DNA from: JAGOBX01 sp017999075 [NCBI: Candidatus Babelota bacterium]
GTDB lineage: Bacteria; JAGOBX01
Assembly (NCBI GenBank): GCA_017999075.1
Contig: JAGOBX010000165.1
Coordinates: forward strand, 1-7,385
Length of the DNA stretch: 7,385 bases
Direction: 5' to 3'
Numbering within the stretch: position 1 is the first letter of the stretch; each line of letters opens with the position of its first letter. The notes beneath the pieces are model-generated. The model worked only from the letters and a program-made list of their open reading frames with translations. It did not search any database and was not told where the DNA came from. Made by a program: the position numbers and the translations under genes. Below, in pieces: positions 5,557 to 7,385 of the stretch.

Positions 5557-7259
5557 TTGAGATTAACCTCTGTCCAATCGCTGAATTCCAAAGGGTCTTT
5601 ATCAATTGAAACCCTTATTTTAAAAGGGTTTCTCACTACAAGATATGTATCCCAGTAACTCCGTGAAAATGAACCGAATTTTTTTGAGTTTCCTGTAACT
5701 TTAATTTTTCCGTCAAGATAATAATCTCCTTTACCTACTTTATATTCTATTATATATGGAACGTCATTTTTTCCTGACCATTTGAATTCAATTACTCCGT
5801 CTTTTAAATTGTTGTAATCTACATACTGACCGTTTGTTTCAGGAAAAATAAATTGAGGAGGAGATGGAACTCCTGTAAGATCTATTTTTGTTTCGATTCC
5901 GAAAAAAGATTTTATTCTGCCGATTACGCCTAAATTTAATTTTGGTTCAGGAGGATAAATCTGTTCGCATTTCATATGCCAGTCAAATAATTGTTTTTTC
6001 AAATCTTTTACAATTTCAGGATTGCTGTCTATAACATTGTTTTGTTCTGCAGGATCTGATTTGATATTATATAATTCAAATCTGGAAGGTGTTTCTTCGT
6101 ATTGGTAATGTATAAGTTTCCATTCTGAAGTTCTTACGCAGCTTATGTAATCCGTAACTTTTTCCGGATTCGGTTCGTTATATCCTGACCTCGAAGTTTC
6201 GCTGAATACTGTTCTGTCCTGTTGTTCTTTTCCTGTAATCATACTAATCAGAGATTTGCCCCGCAGATATTCAACAGGTTTTAAATTCAGCAGTTCAAGA
6301 ATTGTCGGCATAATGTCGATTCCGCTTGCTTGATAAGGTATTTTTATATTTTGAGGCAGTTTTTTCGGAAAAGAAATTATGAACGGAGTATGTATGATTT
6401 CATCATATAAATGTCCGGCTCCTGACGTGGAAGCGTGCCCGACAAAATTGTGATCAAGAAGTTCTTCTCCGTGGTCTGCCCCTATGACTATTATAGTTTT
6501 ATCCCGTAAATTATATTTGTCAAGCATATCAAGAAGTTTTTGGATTTGTTCGTCCATATATTTTATTTCAGCGTCATACAATGCGTCCATAGGTTCTTTA
6601 TCTTCAGGTTTAAATTCTATTTTTCCTTTTAGGAGCAGGTATGTTTTGATAACTGTGTTTTTCATACGTTCTTTACTTTCACTGTTTTTATATAAATCAT
6701 CTGAAACAAATTGTTTAATATGAGTATCTGTTGAATCGTAAGGAAGATGAGGCTGCAGGAACTGATACCACAGGAAAAATGGTTTGTCATGGTTTTCTTC
6801 AATCCATTTGTCAGGTTCCATATTAATATAATCGTCAAATCCGAGAAAACTGTGGTTTTGGTCATTTTGCCACGGTTGAAGCCTGGGAATGGAGTATCCG
6901 TATGAAGCGAGTATTTCAAGAGGCAAATGCCATTTAGAATCTATATTACGCTGTCTGCATACTACTTTATGAATCGGAGAATCGAGAGATGAAAAAATTG
7001 ATACCAGATTCTGGTTTGTCCATCCTGAAGGATTTATCATCTTTTTAAATAAAACTCCTGATTTCGCTATAGAATCAATTGCAGGGCTTGTAATGCGTTT
7101 GTTGTAACCGTAACAATTCAAATGATCAGGTCTGAATGAATCGCCTGTGATATACAATATATTATATTTTTCAATTTTTTCTGCGGTTTTGAATTTTAAA
7201 TGAAAATATACTGAAAATACTATAATTGCAATTATTATTGAAAAAAATATTTTTTTCAT
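5553..7259 (-). CDS. Membrane-anchored sulfatase/alkaline-phosphatase superfamily enzyme
   Basis: A 568-residue enzyme with an N-terminal signal or anchor (residues 3-20), so it acts on the periplasmic or outer side. The superfamily fold is clear: GDSFRPDHLNCYGY (39-52) with metal ligand D40, QPHLPYD (169-175) with H171, GADHGEEL (260-267) with ligands D262/H263, then H270, and GHLYDEIIHTPFII (282-295). The C-terminal sulfatase part includes SEWKLIHY (378-385) and FELYNIKSDPAEQNN (394-408). The nucleophile region reads SGWTNQNLVSIFSSL (78-92): T81 occupies the position of the formylglycine-forming Cys/Ser, and the Pro-Ser-Arg follow-up is absent. A phosphodiesterase, phosphatase or phosphotransferase is therefore as likely as a sulfatase. 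Residues about 461-568 look like an added FN3/Ig-type beta-sandwich. It is the first gene of the unit, with a purine-rich ribosome binding site, and its stop overlaps the next start by 4 bases. The substrate is unknown; an envelope or extracellular glycan fits the CBM9 neighbour. Confidence 0.88.
   Translation of the reverse strand: MKKIFFSIIIAIIVFSVYFHLKFKTAEKIEKYNILYITGDSFRPDHLNCYGYNKRITSPAIDSIAKSGVLFKKMINPSGWTNQNLVSIFSSLDSPIHKVVCRQRNIDSKWHLPLEILASYGYSIPRLQPWQNDQNHSFLGFDDYINMEPDKWIEENHDKPFFLWYQFLQPHLPYDSTDTHIKQFVSDDLYKNSESKERMKNTVIKTYLLLKGKIEFKPEDKEPMDALYDAEIKYMDEQIQKLLDMLDKYNLRDKTIIVIGADHGEELLDHNFVGHASTSGAGHLYDEIIHTPFIISFPKKLPQNIKIPYQASGIDIMPTILELLNLKPVEYLRGKSLISMITGKEQQDRTVFSETSRSGYNEPNPEKVTDYISCVRTSEWKLIHYQYEETPSRFELYNIKSDPAEQNNVIDSNPEIVKDLKKQLFDWHMKCEQIYPPEPKLNLGVIGRIKSFFGIETKIDLTGVPSPPQFIFPETNGQYVDYNNLKDGVIEFKWSGKNDVPYIIEYKVGKGDYYLDGKIKVTGNSKKFGSFSRSYWDTYLVVRNPFKIRVSIDKDPLEFSDWTEVNLK
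5567..5571 (-). promoter_or_regulatory. Ribosome binding site of the VanZ-CBM9 gene
   Basis: AGAGG lies 10 bases before the ATG at 5556, inside the last codons of the enzyme gene. With the ATGA stop/start overlap it supports this start and translational coupling of the two genes. Confidence 0.5.
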
Positions 7260-7265
7260 AAACAG

Positions 7266-7275
7266 TTCCGCCTTT
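7266..7275 (-). promoter_or_regulatory. Ribosome binding site of the sulfatase-superfamily gene
   Basis: The purine-rich AAAGGCGGAA ends 6 bases before the ATG at 7259. It is the most G-rich stretch in this upstream region and supports the chosen start, which also gives a well-formed N-terminal anchor (MKK followed by a hydrophobic run). Confidence 0.6.
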
Positions 7276-7301
7276 AAAATAATATGAAATTAATATTGTT
7301 T

Positions 7302-7329
7302 ATAATATTTATTCTCAAAAAAAATACAA
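7302..7329 (-). promoter_or_regulatory. Weak candidate promoter of the four-gene unit
   Basis: On the minus strand TTGTAT (7329-7324) is followed after 16 bases by TATTAT (7307-7302), giving a start near 7294 and a leader of about 35 bases. Each box departs from consensus, and TATAAA with a 19-base spacer is an overlapping alternative. AT-rich DNA gives such matches by chance. No gene is supported in 7260-7385; the unit could also be transcribed from further upstream. Confidence 0.3.
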
Positions 7330-7385
7330 GGGATTAAAGCATTAAACAGTAAATTAGTTCGCATTTTCAAAAAACCATGAATGAA

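Noticed and set aside
6662-6919. 85-codon open frame on the minus strand inside the enzyme gene.
   Set aside because: It overlaps conserved enzyme sequence in another frame; its translation is low-complexity without family features. The enzyme frame is intact, so no frameshift is implied.
7377-7385. ATG on the plus strand at the right edge that could start a divergent gene.
   Set aside because: Only three codons are visible, with no ribosome binding site in front; it cannot be supported.
1-7385. CRISPR array, tRNA/rRNA, insertion sequence or attachment site.
   Set aside because: No regularly spaced repeats, no tRNA-like cloverleaf, no transposase or terminal inverted repeats were seen on either strand.

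Overview
The window is AT-rich (roughly 30% G+C by eye) and almost fully coding. Every supported gene lies on the minus strand. The organism looks like a Gram-negative bacterium. Two proteins carry membrane or secretion signals feeding extracytoplasmic domains, and the kinase and regulator are of the elaborate bacterial hybrid type. The response regulator has a region before its LuxR helix-turn-helix that resembles a module I associate with Desulfobacterota (former deltaproteobacteria). That placement is only a hint; no marker gene is present.

Reading in the direction of transcription (right to left): 7260-7385 is a short upstream region with a purine-rich ribosome binding site and a weak candidate promoter. 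Next is a membrane-anchored sulfatase/alkaline-phosphatase superfamily enzyme (7259-5553). Its stop overlaps by 4 bases the start of a large membrane protein (5556-3460) that joins a VanZ-like domain, an unrecognised central domain and a CBM9-like carbohydrate-binding domain. After 19 bases comes a six-helix membrane hybrid histidine kinase (3440-1287), and after 16 bases a response regulator with a LuxR-type DNA-binding domain (1270-362). A compact hairpin with a T-run (343-321) closes this four-gene unit. A new unit then begins with a good sigma70-type promoter (215-186), preceded by two copies of a 9-base repeat 22 bases apart. It drives a gene with a secretion signal that runs off the left edge (154-1).

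The tight spacing suggests one transcript coupling a periplasmic hydrolase or transferase and a cell-envelope carbohydrate-binding protein to a dedicated two-component system. My inference is that the module senses or remodels a surface or extracellular glycan (or phosphorylated polymer). The repeats upstream of the downstream secreted-protein gene are a candidate binding site for the regulator encoded next to it. The least ordinary points are the enzyme's threonine in place of the formylglycine cysteine/serine, the VanZ-CBM9 chimera with an internal lipobox-like segment, and the paired repeats at the left promoter.
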